This document shows positions 28,345 to 37,394 of a stretch of DNA of 64,000 nt, in pieces. The stretch's first letter is position 1, and each line of letters opens with the position of its first letter. The DNA is from Alphaproteobacteria bacterium (GTDB taxonomy: Bacteria; Pseudomonadota; Alphaproteobacteria; Micropepsales; Micropepsaceae). Both the position numbers and the translations under genes were made by a program. Location: the NCBI GenBank assembly GCA_016124385.1, contig WGNU01000006.1, positions 491,399 through 555,398 of the forward strand, given 5' to 3'. The notes under the pieces are model-generated. The model saw only the letters and a list, made by a program, of their open reading frames with translations. It did no database searches and had not been told where the DNA came from.

Positions 28345-29391
28345 ATGCACAGCCAGGACATCATCGCCTTTGGAGAAGCCCTCGCGGCGCAGGAGCGCGC
28401 GACGCCCAGCCCCGCCGGCACGGAGGTGCTGGTGGAAGTCGCCCATTGCGGCGTCTGCCATTCGGACGTCCATCTGCATGACGGGTATTTCTCGCTCGGC
28501 GGCGACAAGCAGCTGGACGTGCGCGGCGGGCGCAAACTCCCCTTCACGCTTGGCCATGAGATCGAGGGCCGGGTGGCGGCACTCGGGCCCGATGCGAGCG
28601 GCGTCAAAGAAGGCGCGGCCTATGTCGTCTTTCCCTGGATCGGCTGCGGGCAATGCGGCACGTGCCAGCGGGGCGATGAGCATCTGTGCAATCAGGGACG
28701 CGCGCTCGGCATCAATGTCGCGGGCGGCTATTCCAGCCACGTGATGGTGCCGCATCCGCGCTATCTGCTCGATTTCGGCGATGTGCCGGCGGGACTGGCG
28801 GCCACCTATATGTGCTCAGGACTTACGGCGTTCAGTGCGCTGAAGAAATTGGGTGCGGCGGGGAGCGGCGATCCGCTGCTGATCGTCGGGCTCGGCGGCG
28901 TCGGCATGATGGGGCTTCAGTTCGCGCGCGCGCTCTATCCCGATGCGCCCCTCTACGCGGCCGATCTCGATCCGGCGAAGCGCGAGGCGGCGGCCAAGAT
29001 GGGCGCGACGCCGCTCGATCCCTCCTCGCCCGCGACCATCAAGGCGTTCGTGAAGGAAACGGGCGGCGCGTTCGGCGCGATCGATTTCGTGGGCGCGGAG
29101 AGTTCGTTCCAATTCGCGAACGGGGCGCTGCGCAAAGGCGGGATGCTCGTCGTCGTCGGCTTGTTCGGCGGCGCCTTCGCGATGCCGATCCCGATGCTGC
29201 CGATGCGCGCGATCACGATCGCGGGGTCCTATGTGGGCTCGCTCGCGGAGGCCAAGGAGATGCTGTCGCTCGTCAAGAAGGGCGGCGTCAAGCCGATCCC
29301 GGTGGAGGAGCGCCCGCTAAATGCGGCGAGCCGCTCGCTCGATGATCTGCGCGCCGGCAAGGTGCTGGGCCGCGTGGTCCTGACGCCCTAG
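28345..29391 (+). CDS. Zinc-dependent alcohol dehydrogenase family protein
   Basis: 348 residues, medium-chain dehydrogenase/reductase. Catalytic zinc ligands are in CGVCHSD and GHEIEG; the structural zinc site is CGQCGTCQRGDEHLC. The Rossmann fold has IVGLGGVGMMG and the cofactor-selecting Asp in AADLD suggests NAD(H). The substrate is unknown. The ATG at 28345 has GGGAGGA four bases upstream; an ATG at 28315 overlapping the rsmA stop is the alternative. Its last eight bases, including TAG, form part of a 27-bp duplication. Confidence 0.92.
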   Translation: MHSQDIIAFGEALAAQERATPSPAGTEVLVEVAHCGVCHSDVHLHDGYFSLGGDKQLDVRGGRKLPFTLGHEIEGRVAALGPDASGVKEGAAYVVFPWIGCGQCGTCQRGDEHLCNQGRALGINVAGGYSSHVMVPHPRYLLDFGDVPAGLAATYMCSGLTAFSALKKLGAAGSGDPLLIVGLGGVGMMGLQFARALYPDAPLYAADLDPAKREAAAKMGATPLDPSSPATIKAFVKETGGAFGAIDFVGAESSFQFANGALRKGGMLVVVGLFGGAFAMPIPMLPMRAITIAGSYVGSLAEAKEMLSLVKKGGVKPIPVEERPLNAASRSLDDLRAGKVLGRVVLTP

Positions 29392-29547
29392 CCCTTCATC
29401 AGCCCCCGGAGCATGACAACCTACTCCTCATCCTGAGGAGCCCCTTCGCCTCGCCCTTCGAGACGGCCCTTCGGGCCTCCCCAGGAAGAGGCGAAGGGGC
29501 GTCTCGAAGGATGGAGGTGGCGCCCTAGCCCTTCATCAGCCCCCGGA
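29384..29547. mobile_element. Family A inserted element with 27-bp flanking direct repeats
   Basis: Positions 29384-29410 and 29521-29547 are identical 27-bp direct repeats. The first copy ends the alcohol dehydrogenase gene; the second encodes the last codons and stop of gmk. Between them lie exactly 110 bp (29411-29520) with a 90-bp core (29425-29514) shared with 57104-57193. The core folds: 29441-29450 pairs with 29490-29499, with an apical hairpin GGCCC-TTC-GGGCC at 29465-29477. Before insertion the two genes would have overlapped at CTAG. Confidence 0.8.
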
Positions 29548-30154
29548 CGAAATCGGAGAGCGCGGTCTGGCGATGGCGGCGCAGGCGCTCCGCCTTCAGG
29601 ATCGAGACAATCTCTGCAAGGCAACGCTCCAGATCGTCGTTGATGACGACGTAATCGTATTCCGCCCAGTGGCTCATCTCATCGTCGGCCTTGGCCATGC
29701 GGGCGGCGACGGTCTTCTGCGAATCCTGCGCGCGGGTGTGGAGGCGCTGCTCCAGCGCCGCGCGGGACGGCGGCAGGATGAAGATCGAGACGACATCGTC
29801 GCGCGCGCGCTCGCGCAATTGCTGCGTGCCCTGCCAATCGATGTCGAAGAGGACGTCGCGTCCTTCGCCGAGCGCCGCCGCGACGGGGCCCTTCGGCGTG
29901 CCGTAGCGATGGCCGAAGACGAGCGCGTGCTCGAGGAAATCGTCCTTGGCGATGCGCGCCTCGAAATCGGACAAGCTCACGAAATCATAGTCGGTGCCGG
30001 GCGTCTCGCCCGGGCGCTGCGCGCGCGTGGTGGCCGAGACCGACATCGTGATCGCGCCATCCTGCGCGAGCAGCCGGCGCGAGAGGGTCGTCTTGCCCGC
30101 GCCGGAGGGCGAGGAGAGAACGAGCATCAAGCCGCGGCGGGATGTCTTTGCCAT
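29525..30154 (-). CDS. gmk: Guanylate kinase
   Basis: 209 residues. The P-loop SSPSGAGKTT, the GMP-binding block SVSATTRAQRPGE with DYDFVS, and LFDIDWQGTQQL are all present. It phosphorylates GMP to GDP. ATG at 30154 is taken; a GTG directly before it (30157) is equally possible. Its final codons lie in the right-hand 27-bp repeat of the inserted element, so the protein end is intact. Confidence 0.97.
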   Translation of the reverse strand: MAKTSRRGLMLVLSSPSGAGKTTLSRRLLAQDGAITMSVSATTRAQRPGETPGTDYDFVSLSDFEARIAKDDFLEHALVFGHRYGTPKGPVAAALGEGRDVLFDIDWQGTQQLRERARDDVVSIFILPPSRAALEQRLHTRAQDSQKTVAARMAKADDEMSHWAEYDYVVINDDLERCLAEIVSILKAERLRRHRQTALSDFVRGLMKG

Positions 30155-30158
30155 CACC

Positions 30159-31049
30159 CTATTCGACGTTCTGAACCTGCTCGCGAAACTGATCGATCAC
30201 GGCCTTCAGCTCAAGGCCGATGCGCGTGAGCTCGATCGCGCTCGCCTTGGAGCAGAGCGTGTTCGCCTCGCGGAGAAACTCCTGGGAAAGAAAATCGAGG
30301 CGCCGGCCGACGGCCTCGCCTTCCGCGAGGAGCGTGCGCGCCTGATCGACATGGGCGCGCAGGCGATCGATCTCCTCGCGGATGTCCGCCTTGGCGGCGA
30401 GGAGCGCGGCCTCCTGCGCCAAGCGGTCGGGGTCGAGCGCGGCGCCCGTTTCAAGGAGCGCCGTCACCTGCTCCTTCAGCCGCGCCTTCAGCGCCTCGGC
30501 CTTGGCGGCGGGCGAGGCGGCGGCCGCCGCGCAGAGCGATTCGATCGCGGCAAGCTCAGTCTCGAGCACGCGGCCGAGGGCTGCGCCCTCCGCGCGGCGG
30601 GCGTCCTTGAGCGCAGCGAGCACCTCGCCGAGGGAGCTGAGAAGCTCGGCCTCGAAGGCGGCGCGCGCCTCCTCACTGTCGTCCGCCGCATCTTCGATTT
30701 CGAGCACGCCTTTGAGCGCCAGAATGCCGTCGAGGGTCGGCGCGCCGGCGTCCACCCGGTCAGCGATGCGCTGCATCGCGGCGAGGATCTGATCGAGCGC
30801 GGCCTCGTTGATGCGCAAACGCCCCTCGCCGCCCGTGCGGTCGAGGGTCAAGGTGATCTGGATCGAGCCGCGCTTAATGGCGGCCTGCACGCTCGCGCGG
30901 GCCTTCGCATCGATCGCATCGAATCCGGAGGGCAGGCGCGTGCGGATATCGAGGCCGCGCCCGTTGACGCTCCGCGCCTCCCAGACGAACCGCGCGCGCG
31001 CGCCCTCGCGGCCGCCGCGGGCAAAACCCGTCATGCTTTCAAGGGGCAT
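30159..31049 (-). CDS. yicC: YicC family endoribonuclease
   Basis: 296 residues beginning with the YicC signature SMTGFARG and ending with GRRLDFLSQEFLREANTL, CSKASAIELTRIGLELK and IDQFREQVQNVE, the conserved DUF1732 end. The middle is helical and Ala-rich. Family members are endoribonucleases. It sits 4 bases upstream of gmk and just after mltG. Confidence 0.95.
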   Translation of the reverse strand: MPLESMTGFARGGREGARARFVWEARSVNGRGLDIRTRLPSGFDAIDAKARASVQAAIKRGSIQITLTLDRTGGEGRLRINEAALDQILAAMQRIADRVDAGAPTLDGILALKGVLEIEDAADDSEEARAAFEAELLSSLGEVLAALKDARRAEGAALGRVLETELAAIESLCAAAAASPAAKAEALKARLKEQVTALLETGAALDPDRLAQEAALLAAKADIREEIDRLRAHVDQARTLLAEGEAVGRRLDFLSQEFLREANTLCSKASAIELTRIGLELKAVIDQFREQVQNVE

Positions 31050-31061
31050 TCGTCCTCCGGC

Positions 31062-32105
31062 TCAGCGTTCCGCCCGCTGACGTTCGATTCGACGCCATCG
31101 CTTCACATTGCGCTGATGCTCGGAAAAGGTCGATGCGAAGGCGTGCCCGCCTGTGCCATCGGCGACGAAATAAAGCTCGTCGGTCTTGGGCGGATTGAGC
31201 ACCGCCTCGAGCGCGGCGCGGCCGGGATTGGCGATCGGCGTCGGCGGCAGGCCATCGATGACATAGGTGTTGTAGGGCGTGGCGCCCCTGAGTTCGGATG
31301 CGCGGATGCCGCGCCCAAGCGGCTCGCCCTGCGTGATGCCATAGATGATCGTCGGATCGGATTGCAGCTTCATGCCGCGTCGCAGGCGATTGATGAAGAC
31401 GGCGGCGACCCGCGGGCGCTCGCTCGCGATGCCCGTTTCCTTCTCGACGATCGAGGCGAGGATCACCGCCTCTTCTTTCGTCGCGAGGGGCAGTCCTTCC
31501 TGCCGGGTTTCCCAGAGCGCGTCGAGCACAGCGTCATGGTCGGCGACCATGCGCGCGACGAGTTCGGCGCGGGTGGTGCCGCGCGTGAAGAGATAGGTCT
31601 CGGGCAGAATTCGCCCTTCTTCCGGCTGGTTCTCGACCGTGCCGGACAGCTGCGGATGCTCATCGAGCTGCCGGAGGATCTTGGCGACCGTCAGGCCCTC
31701 TGCAATCGTTATGCGGTGCAGGATCGAGCGGCCCTCGACCAGCAAGCGCATGATCTCGGCCATGCTGGCGCGGCGGGGCACTTCGAACTCGCCGGCCTTG
31801 AGCGCGGAGGCCTGGCCCGAGAGCATCACGCCGAGACGAAAGACGAGGGCGTTCGAAATGAGGCCCTGCTCTTCGAGCTTGGCCGCGATCGCGGCGAGCC
31901 CCGTGCCCTGCTCCACCATCACGATCTGGGGATTGTCGCCCGCCTCGTCCAGCCGGACGATCGCTTCATCGCCGCCCGGCAGATTGCCGGGGCCGGGTGC
32001 GGTAAAAACCATCCATCCGCCGGCTGCGACAAGGCAGGACGCGATGATGCCAACGACCGCGACCGGGCGCAGCAGACGGATCAGGCCCGACACGATCCGC
32101 CCCAT
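31062..32105 (-). CDS. mltG: Endolytic murein transglycosylase MltG
   Basis: 347 residues with one N-terminal membrane anchor (VAVVGIIASCLVAAGGWMVF), a LysM-like domain (about 60-150) and the YceG catalytic domain with ILPETYLFTRG, the catalytic Glu in ILASIVEKE, and QSDPTIIYGI. It cuts nascent glycan strands and sets their length. ATG 32105 has GGGAG upstream; a GTG at 32117 would add four residues. It follows fabF in the fatty-acid block, as usual in Alphaproteobacteria. Confidence 0.95.
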   Translation of the reverse strand: MGRIVSGLIRLLRPVAVVGIIASCLVAAGGWMVFTAPGPGNLPGGDEAIVRLDEAGDNPQIVMVEQGTGLAAIAAKLEEQGLISNALVFRLGVMLSGQASALKAGEFEVPRRASMAEIMRLLVEGRSILHRITIAEGLTVAKILRQLDEHPQLSGTVENQPEEGRILPETYLFTRGTTRAELVARMVADHDAVLDALWETRQEGLPLATKEEAVILASIVEKETGIASERPRVAAVFINRLRRGMKLQSDPTIIYGITQGEPLGRGIRASELRGATPYNTYVIDGLPPTPIANPGRAALEAVLNPPKTDELYFVADGTGGHAFASTFSEHQRNVKRWRRIERQRAER

Positions 32106-32145
32106 GGTCTCTCCCACTCTTGGCGTGCCGCTACGCGCACGCTGT

Positions 32146-33408
32146 TCAGGTCGCGGCCGTCATCACCAGGGTCGCGTTCGTTCCCCCAAAGCCGAAGGAA
32201 TTGGACAAGACCGCCGCAACCGGGCGCTTCTTGGCCACCTGGGGCACAAGATCAATCTGCGAATCGACGGAGGGGTTTTCCAGATTGATCGTGGGCGGCA
32301 CGATCTGATCGCGCATCGCCAGGATCGAGAAAATCGCCTCCACCGCGCCGGCCGCGCCCAAGAGATGGCCGATCGAGGATTTGGTCGAGGACATCGACAC
32401 GCGCGCGGTGTCGTTCCCGAGCAGGCGCTCGACCGCCCTCAGCTCGATCTCATCGCCGACCGGCGTCGAGGTGCCGTGCGCGTTGATGTAGTCGATGTCG
32501 CCGGGGCTGAGCCCTGCGCGCTTCAACGCCATCTGCATCGAGCGGAAGCCGCCGTCGCCATCCTCGGACGGCGAGGTGATGTGATAGGCATCGCCCGAGA
32601 GGCCATAGCCCTTGATCTCGGCGTAGATCCTCGCGCCGCGCGCCTTGGCGTGCTCGTATTCCTCGAGCATCACGCAGCCCGAGCCCTCGCCCATCACGAA
32701 GCCGTCGCGGTCCTTGTCGTAGGGCCGCGAGGCGCGCTCGGGCGTGTCGTTGAAGCCGGTCGAGAGCGCGCGACAGGCGGCAAAGCCCGCCATGCCGAGG
32801 CGCGAGATCGCCGCTTCCGCGCCGCCGGCCAGCATCACGTCCGCGTCGTCGAGCGCGATCAGCCGCGCGGCATCGCCGATCGCGTGCGCGCCGGTGGAAC
32901 AGGCGGTCACGACCGCGTGGTTCGGGCCCTTGTAGCCAAAGCGGATCGAGACATAGCCGCTCGCGAGATTGATCAGCCGGCCGGGAATGAAGAACGGGCT
33001 GATGCGGCGCGGGCCCTTCTCGTGCAGCAGGATCGCGGCTTCCTCGATGCCGGGAAGCCCGCCGATCCCTGACCCGATGAGCACGCCGGTGCGGCAGCGC
33101 TCCTCCTCGGTCTTGGGCTCCCAGCCCGAATCGGTCACGGCCTGCTGCGCGGCGGTGAGGCCGAAGATGATGAAATCATCGACCCGGCGCTGTTCCTTCG
33201 GGTCGACCCAGGCATCAGGATTGAAGGTCGCGTCCGCGCCGTCGCCGCGCGGCACGCCGGCCGCGATGCGAGCGGGGAGATCATCCACCTTGAACTTGGT
33301 GATCGGGCGCGCACCGGACTTGCCGGCCAAGAGGCGGCTCCACGTCTCCTCGACGCCGCAACCCAGCGGCGTGACGAGGCCCAACCCCGTTACAACGACC
33401 CGACGCAT
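32146..33408 (-). CDS. fabF: Beta-ketoacyl-ACP synthase II
   Basis: 420 residues. The Cys-His-His triad is visible: VTACSTGAHAIG, NAHGTSTPVGD and KSSIGHLLGAAGAVE. It condenses malonyl-ACP with acyl-ACP in chain elongation, the FabF type by length and by the MRRVVVTGLG start. It lies downstream of acpP, whose product is its substrate carrier. Confidence 0.97.
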   Translation of the reverse strand: MRRVVVTGLGLVTPLGCGVEETWSRLLAGKSGARPITKFKVDDLPARIAAGVPRGDGADATFNPDAWVDPKEQRRVDDFIIFGLTAAQQAVTDSGWEPKTEEERCRTGVLIGSGIGGLPGIEEAAILLHEKGPRRISPFFIPGRLINLASGYVSIRFGYKGPNHAVVTACSTGAHAIGDAARLIALDDADVMLAGGAEAAISRLGMAGFAACRALSTGFNDTPERASRPYDKDRDGFVMGEGSGCVMLEEYEHAKARGARIYAEIKGYGLSGDAYHITSPSEDGDGGFRSMQMALKRAGLSPGDIDYINAHGTSTPVGDEIELRAVERLLGNDTARVSMSSTKSSIGHLLGAAGAVEAIFSILAMRDQIVPPTINLENPSVDSQIDLVPQVAKKRPVAAVLSNSFGFGGTNATLVMTAAT

Positions 33409-33454
33409 GGACCCCTCTTTCGCCGCTGACCCTTCTCGTCTGTGGCGAGCGCGA

Positions 33455-33694
33455 CTATTTCGTCGCGCGATCCTCGATGAATTTCACCGCGTCGCCAACG
33501 GTGAGGATCGTCTCGGCCGCGTCATCGGGAATCTCGACGCCGAACTCTTCCTCGAACGCCATCACGAGCTCGACCGTATCGAGCGAGTCGGCCCCCAGAT
33601 CGTCGATGAAGCTCGCCTTTTCCGAGACCTTCTCGGCCTCGACGCCCAGGTGCTCCACCACGATCTTCTTCACGCGTTCTGCAACGTCGCTCAT
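33455..33694 (-). CDS. acpP: Acyl carrier protein
   Basis: 79 acidic residues with the phosphopantetheine site Ser37 in [15 protein letters not shown] lies six bases before the ATG at 33694. The 214-bp gap upstream, between acpP and fabG, contains a TATGAT-like hexamer (minus strand, 33828-33823) that could be part of an acpP promoter; I could not find a matching -35. Strong separate expression of acpP is common. Confidence 0.98.
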   Translation of the reverse strand: MSDVAERVKKIVVEHLGVEAEKVSEKASFIDDLGADSLDTVELVMAFEEEFGVEIPDDAAETILTVGDAVKFIEDRATK

Positions 33695-33908
33695 TATTTT
33701 TTCCTCAATGTTCCCGTTCGACCCCGCGGAGCCGCAGGCGTTCGACCCGCCCTTCCGCACTCACTTAATCACATTCCCGCTGAGACGGCATCGCCTTCGC
33801 GTTCACTCAAGGGCGCGGAGGTATCATACTTCTCTCACGCTGGCCAGACGCGCCGAGGCCCCTCCTTAAGGGCGGGACGGCCGGCGTTTTCCCCTCTATT
33901 CCAAGACC

Positions 33909-34643
33909 TTAGATCATCGCCATGCCGCCGTTGACGTGCAGCGTCTGGCCGGTCACGTAGGCGGCCTCCTCGCTCGCGAGGTAAACGACGGCGGCCGCGA
34001 TCTCGCCGGCCGCGCCCATCCGCCCGGCCGGGATCCGCAGCATCAATTGTGCCTTCTGATCGGGGGTGAGCGCATCCGTCATCGCGGTCTCGATGAAGCC
34101 GGGCGCGACGCAATTGACGGTGATGTTGCGGCTCGCCACTTCCTGCGCCAGCGATTTCGACATGCCGACAAGGCCGGCCTTGGCGGCTGCGTAATTACCC
34201 TGGCCAGGGTTCCCGGTGACGCCGACCACGGACGTTACCGAGACGATGCGGCCCCAGCGCTTCTTCATCATGCCGCGAAGAACGCCGCGCATCAGCCTGA
34301 ACGCGGCCCCTAAATTGACGGCCACCACGTCGTCGAATTCCTCGTCCTTCATGCGCATGAAGAGATTGTCGCGGGTGATGCCCGCGTTGTTGACGAGGAT
34401 GTCGAGACCGCCGAGCGCGGCCTCGGCCTCCTTCGGCAGCGCATCGACGGCGGCGCGGTCCGCGAGATTGCACGGAAGCGCGACCGCGCCGGGAAGCTCG
34501 GCCTTCAGGGCTTCCAGCTTTTCCGCGCGGGTGCCCGAGAGCGCGACGCGCGCGCCCTGCGCGGTCAGCCCGCGCGCGATCGCCTCGCCGATGCCCCCGG
34601 TTGCGCCCGTCACGAGCGCGGTCTTGCCGGTCAGGTCGAACAT
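33909..34643 (-). CDS. fabG: 3-oxoacyl-ACP reductase
   Basis: 244 residues, SDR fold: TGATGGIG, NNAGITRDN, catalytic Ser in VTSVVGVTG and NYAAAKAG, and the C-terminal GQTLHVNGGMAM typical of FabG. It reduces 3-oxoacyl-ACP with NADPH. GAGGAG is upstream of the ATG. It is 12 bp downstream of fabD. Confidence 0.97.
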   Translation of the reverse strand: MFDLTGKTALVTGATGGIGEAIARGLTAQGARVALSGTRAEKLEALKAELPGAVALPCNLADRAAVDALPKEAEAALGGLDILVNNAGITRDNLFMRMKDEEFDDVVAVNLGAAFRLMRGVLRGMMKKRWGRIVSVTSVVGVTGNPGQGNYAAAKAGLVGMSKSLAQEVASRNITVNCVAPGFIETAMTDALTPDQKAQLMLRIPAGRMGAAGEIAAAVVYLASEEAAYVTGQTLHVNGGMAMI

Positions 34644-34655
34644 TTGGTGGTCTCC

Positions 34656-35600
34656 TCAGAGCGTCTTCAGGAACGCCTCGACATCGCCGGGCGTGTCGAC
34701 ATTGACGAGGGCGAGCTGATCGGTCGTGCGCTTGGCCATCGTCGTCAGCACCTTGCCGGCGCCGATTTCAACCAGCGTATCGATGCCGCGCTCGGGGAGC
34801 GAGAGCACCGTCTCGCGCCAGCGCACGAGGCCCGTCACCTGCTCGACGAGGAGGCGGCGGATCTCGTCGGGATCACCGACCGGGGCGGCGGTCACGTTCG
34901 CGATCACGGGAACGACCGGCGGGGCGATGGCGGTCGCGCCCAGCGCCTCCTCCATCTCGCGGGCCGCCGGCGCCATTAGCGGGCAGTGGAAGGGGGCCGA
35001 GACGTTCAGGGCCATCGCGCGTTTGATGCCCTTCTCCTTGGCGATTGCAACCGCCCGCTCGATCGCGCCCTTGGAGCCGGAAATGACGATCTGGCCGGGC
35101 GCGTTGTCGTTGGCGACGACGCAGACCTCCTTGCCGGCCGCTTCTGCCGCGACCGCGTCCGCCTGCTCGCGCTCGGCGCCGAGGAGCGCGGCCATGCCGC
35201 CCTCGCCGACCGGCACGGCGCGCTGCATCGCCTGGCCGCGCCGGCGCAGCAGGCGGGCCGCGTCCGCCACGGGGATCGCGCGGGCGATCGCGAGCGCCGT
35301 ATATTCGCCGAGCGAATGGCCGGCAACGAAACGGGCGTGGCGGGCGACATCGAAGCCGCCCTCGGCCTCGAGGACCCGGAGGACCGCAAGGCTCGCCGCC
35401 ATGATCGCGGGCTGCGCGTTCTCGGTGAGGGTCAGATCCGCTTCCGGGCCCTCCCACATCAGCTTCGACAATTTCTGCGTGAGGGCGTCATCGACCTCTT
35501 CAAAGAGCGCGCGGGCGGCGGGAAAGGCTTCCGCGAGCGCGCGGCCCATGCCGACCGCCTGACTGCCCTGGCCCGGGCACACGAGCGCGCGTTCGGCCAT
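34656..35600 (-). CDS. fabD: Malonyl-CoA:ACP transacylase
   Basis: 314 residues. [12 protein letters not shown] at the start, the nucleophile in [12 protein letters not shown] and the conserved Arg and His blocks of the acyltransferase fold. It loads malonyl onto ACP. ATG 35600 gives the family N-terminus; the frame extends to 35723 without conserved residues. fabD is first in the fab run and divergent from rpsF. Confidence 0.97.
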   Translation of the reverse strand: MAERALVCPGQGSQAVGMGRALAEAFPAARALFEEVDDALTQKLSKLMWEGPEADLTLTENAQPAIMAASLAVLRVLEAEGGFDVARHARFVAGHSLGEYTALAIARAIPVADAARLLRRRGQAMQRAVPVGEGGMAALLGAEREQADAVAAEAAGKEVCVVANDNAPGQIVISGSKGAIERAVAIAKEKGIKRAMALNVSAPFHCPLMAPAAREMEEALGATAIAPPVVPVIANVTAAPVGDPDEIRRLLVEQVTGLVRWRETVLSLPERGIDTLVEIGAGKVLTTMAKRTTDQLALVNVDTPGDVEAFLKTL

Positions 35601-35844
35601 GGTATCCCTGCCCCTCTCGATCGTTTCACGGTCCCTGCGACGCGCGAGAAAGCGGCGAAAGGCACGGCTGTCAAGCCTGAGACTTGAAATCGGGCGGCGT
35701 TTCCGCCATACACCCGCGCTCAATCGATGTCGCGGTTGCAGGCGCGCCTTCCAAGGCGTTTGGGGATTGGCCCCTTGCCCGGCAAACCATCCCGCGTCTC
35801 GCCCATCGGGGGCAAGAGGCGGGCCGCGGCCGGAAAGGACCCCG

Positions 35845-36300
35845 ATGCCCCTTTACGAACATGTTTTCATTGCGCGCCAGGACCTCTCGTCCCAGGCGGT
35901 CGAGCAATTGATCGAGACCCAGAAGGCGATCATCGCCGAAGGCGGCGGTCAGGTCGCGACCCAGGAATATTGGGGTCTCAGGAACCTCGCGTTCCGCATC
36001 AAGAAGAACCGCAAAGGCCACTACGTGCTTCTCAATCTCGACGCGCCGCCCGCCGCGGTCGCCGAGATGGAGCGCCAGCAGAAGATCAACGAGGACATCA
36101 TCCGGCACATGACCATCCGGGTCGAGGAACTCGCCGAGGGCCCGTCCGCGATGATGCGGCCGCATGACCGCGAACGGGGTGAGCGCGGCGAGCGCGGCTT
36201 CGACCGCGACCGGGGCCCCCGCGAGGACCGGGGTCCGCGTGAAGACAGAGGGCCGCGCGAGGATCGTCCGCGCCGCGACCGTGATGGGGAGGCAGCCTGA
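35845..36300 (+). CDS. rpsF: 30S ribosomal protein S6
   Basis: 151 residues. The first 100 match S6 ([49 protein letters not shown]). The tail is an Arg/Asp/Glu-rich extension with a tandem GPREDR repeat at about 36210-36260. GGAAAGGA lies upstream of the ATG. S6 pairs with S18 in the 30S platform; the S18 gene follows directly, sharing one base with the S6 stop. Confidence 0.97.
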   Translation: MPLYEHVFIARQDLSSQAVEQLIETQKAIIAEGGGQVATQEYWGLRNLAFRIKKNRKGHYVLLNLDAPPAAVAEMERQQKINEDIIRHMTIRVEELAEGPSAMMRPHDRERGERGERGFDRDRGPREDRGPREDRGPREDRPRRDRDGEAA

Positions 36301-36539
36301 TGAGTGGTGGACCCGCACGCCGTCCGTTTTTCCGTCGCCGGAAATCCTGCCCCTTCTCGGGCACGGGCGCGCCCAAGATCGACTACAAGGACGTGAAGCT
36401 GCTCCAGCGCTACATCTCGGAGCGCGGCAAGATCGTGCCGTCGCGCATCACGGCCGTCTCGGCCAAGAAGCAGCGTGAACTCGCCCAGGCGATCAAGCGC
36501 GCGCGCTTCCTGGCGCTCCTGCCCTACGCCGTCGTCTAA
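36300..36539 (+). CDS. rpsR: 30S ribosomal protein S18
   Basis: 79 residues, with [13 protein letters not shown] at the start, [19 protein letters not shown] and the typical end [14 protein letters not shown]. It binds 16S rRNA with S6. TGATG junction with rpsF, and rplI follows after 12 bp. Confidence 0.98.
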   Translation: MSGGPARRPFFRRRKSCPFSGTGAPKIDYKDVKLLQRYISERGKIVPSRITAVSAKKQRELAQAIKRARFLALLPYAVV

Positions 36540-36551
36540 GGGGACCGCGCC

Positions 36552-37136
36552 ATGGACGTCATTCTCCTCGAACGCATCGCCAAGCTCGGCCAGATGGGCG
36601 ATGTCGTCAAAGTGAAGAACGGGTTCGCCCGGAACTTCCTCTTTCCGCGCAAAAAGGCCCTGCGGGCGACAAAGGCCAACAAGGAGCGCTTCGAGACCGA
36701 ACGCGCTCAGCTCGAGGCGCGCAATCTCGAATTGCGGACCGAAGCCTCGGGCGTCGGCGAGAAGCTCGCCGGCACGTCCTATATCGTCGTGCGCCAAGCG
36801 GGCGAGACCGGCCAGCTCTATGGCTCGGTCTCCACGCGGGACATCGCGGAGGCGATCACCAAAGGCGGCATCTCGGTCGCGCGTGAGCAGGTGAGGCTCG
36901 ACCGGCCGATCAAGACGATCGGGCTCTACCCGATCAGCATTCAGCTGCACCCGGAAGTGAGCGTGTCGGTCACGATCAACATCGCGCGCAACGAGGAAGA
37001 GGCCGAGCGGCAGGCGCGCGGCGAGGACGTGACGCAATCGCGCTTCGAAGAGGAAGCGGCCGCGGAAGCCGAGATGTTCGAGGAAGCCGCCGCCGCCGCG
37101 CGTGAAGCGGCCGAGGAGCGCGTCGGCGACGAGTGA
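36552..37136 (+). CDS. rplI: 50S ribosomal protein L9
   Basis: 194 residues. The N-terminal domain [31 protein letters not shown], the long connecting helix and the C-terminal domain ([14 protein letters not shown]) are complete. About 45 acidic, Ala/Glu-rich residues extend beyond the E. coli length of about 149. A terminator follows. Confidence 0.97.
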   Translation: MDVILLERIAKLGQMGDVVKVKNGFARNFLFPRKKALRATKANKERFETERAQLEARNLELRTEASGVGEKLAGTSYIVVRQAGETGQLYGSVSTRDIAEAITKGGISVAREQVRLDRPIKTIGLYPISIQLHPEVSVSVTINIARNEEEAERQARGEDVTQSRFEEEAAAEAEMFEEAAAAAREAAEERVGDE

Positions 37137-37161
37137 GGCCACGCGCTTCACACGGAACATG

Positions 37162-37188
37162 AGGCGGCCTTTCGAGGCCGCCTTTTTT
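37162..37188 (+). terminator. Rho-independent terminator after rplI
   Basis: Stem GGCGGCCT / AGGCCGCC (37163-37170 with 37175-37182) with TTCG loop, followed by six T residues. It ends the rpsF-rpsR-rplI unit. Confidence 0.92.
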
Positions 37189-37394
37189 CTTGAGGCTCTT
37201 GGCGCGGCGCCAATGTTTCGCGTGAACTTGCGCGCGTTTTGCCAACAGACTCGCCAACAGATTTTTTTCGCGGGCGCGCGCGAAAGCCTTTGCGCAGGCC
37301 GCTCGCGTGCGCGCAGAGTGTGCGCCTCGTCGCGTGCGGCGGCGAGGCGTCGCCTCATGCGAATCACCATTCGAATCACGATACCGTTGGCCCG
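37189..37394. other. Intergenic region upstream of dnaB
   Basis: About 200 bp without a gene I can support. It contains a perfect 15-base palindrome TTGGCGCGGCGCCAA (37199-37213), a direct repeat GCCAACAGA at 37241-37249 and 37253-37261, a T7 run (37262-37268) and dense CG dinucleotides. It probably holds the dnaB promoter. An upstream in-frame start at 37239 for dnaB gives no recognisable residues. Confidence 0.5.

Noticed and set aside
35601..35844. S6:S18 autoregulatory RNA motif in the rpsF leader
   Set aside because: The leader is long enough, but I could not identify the conserved CCG-containing bulge with confidence by eye.
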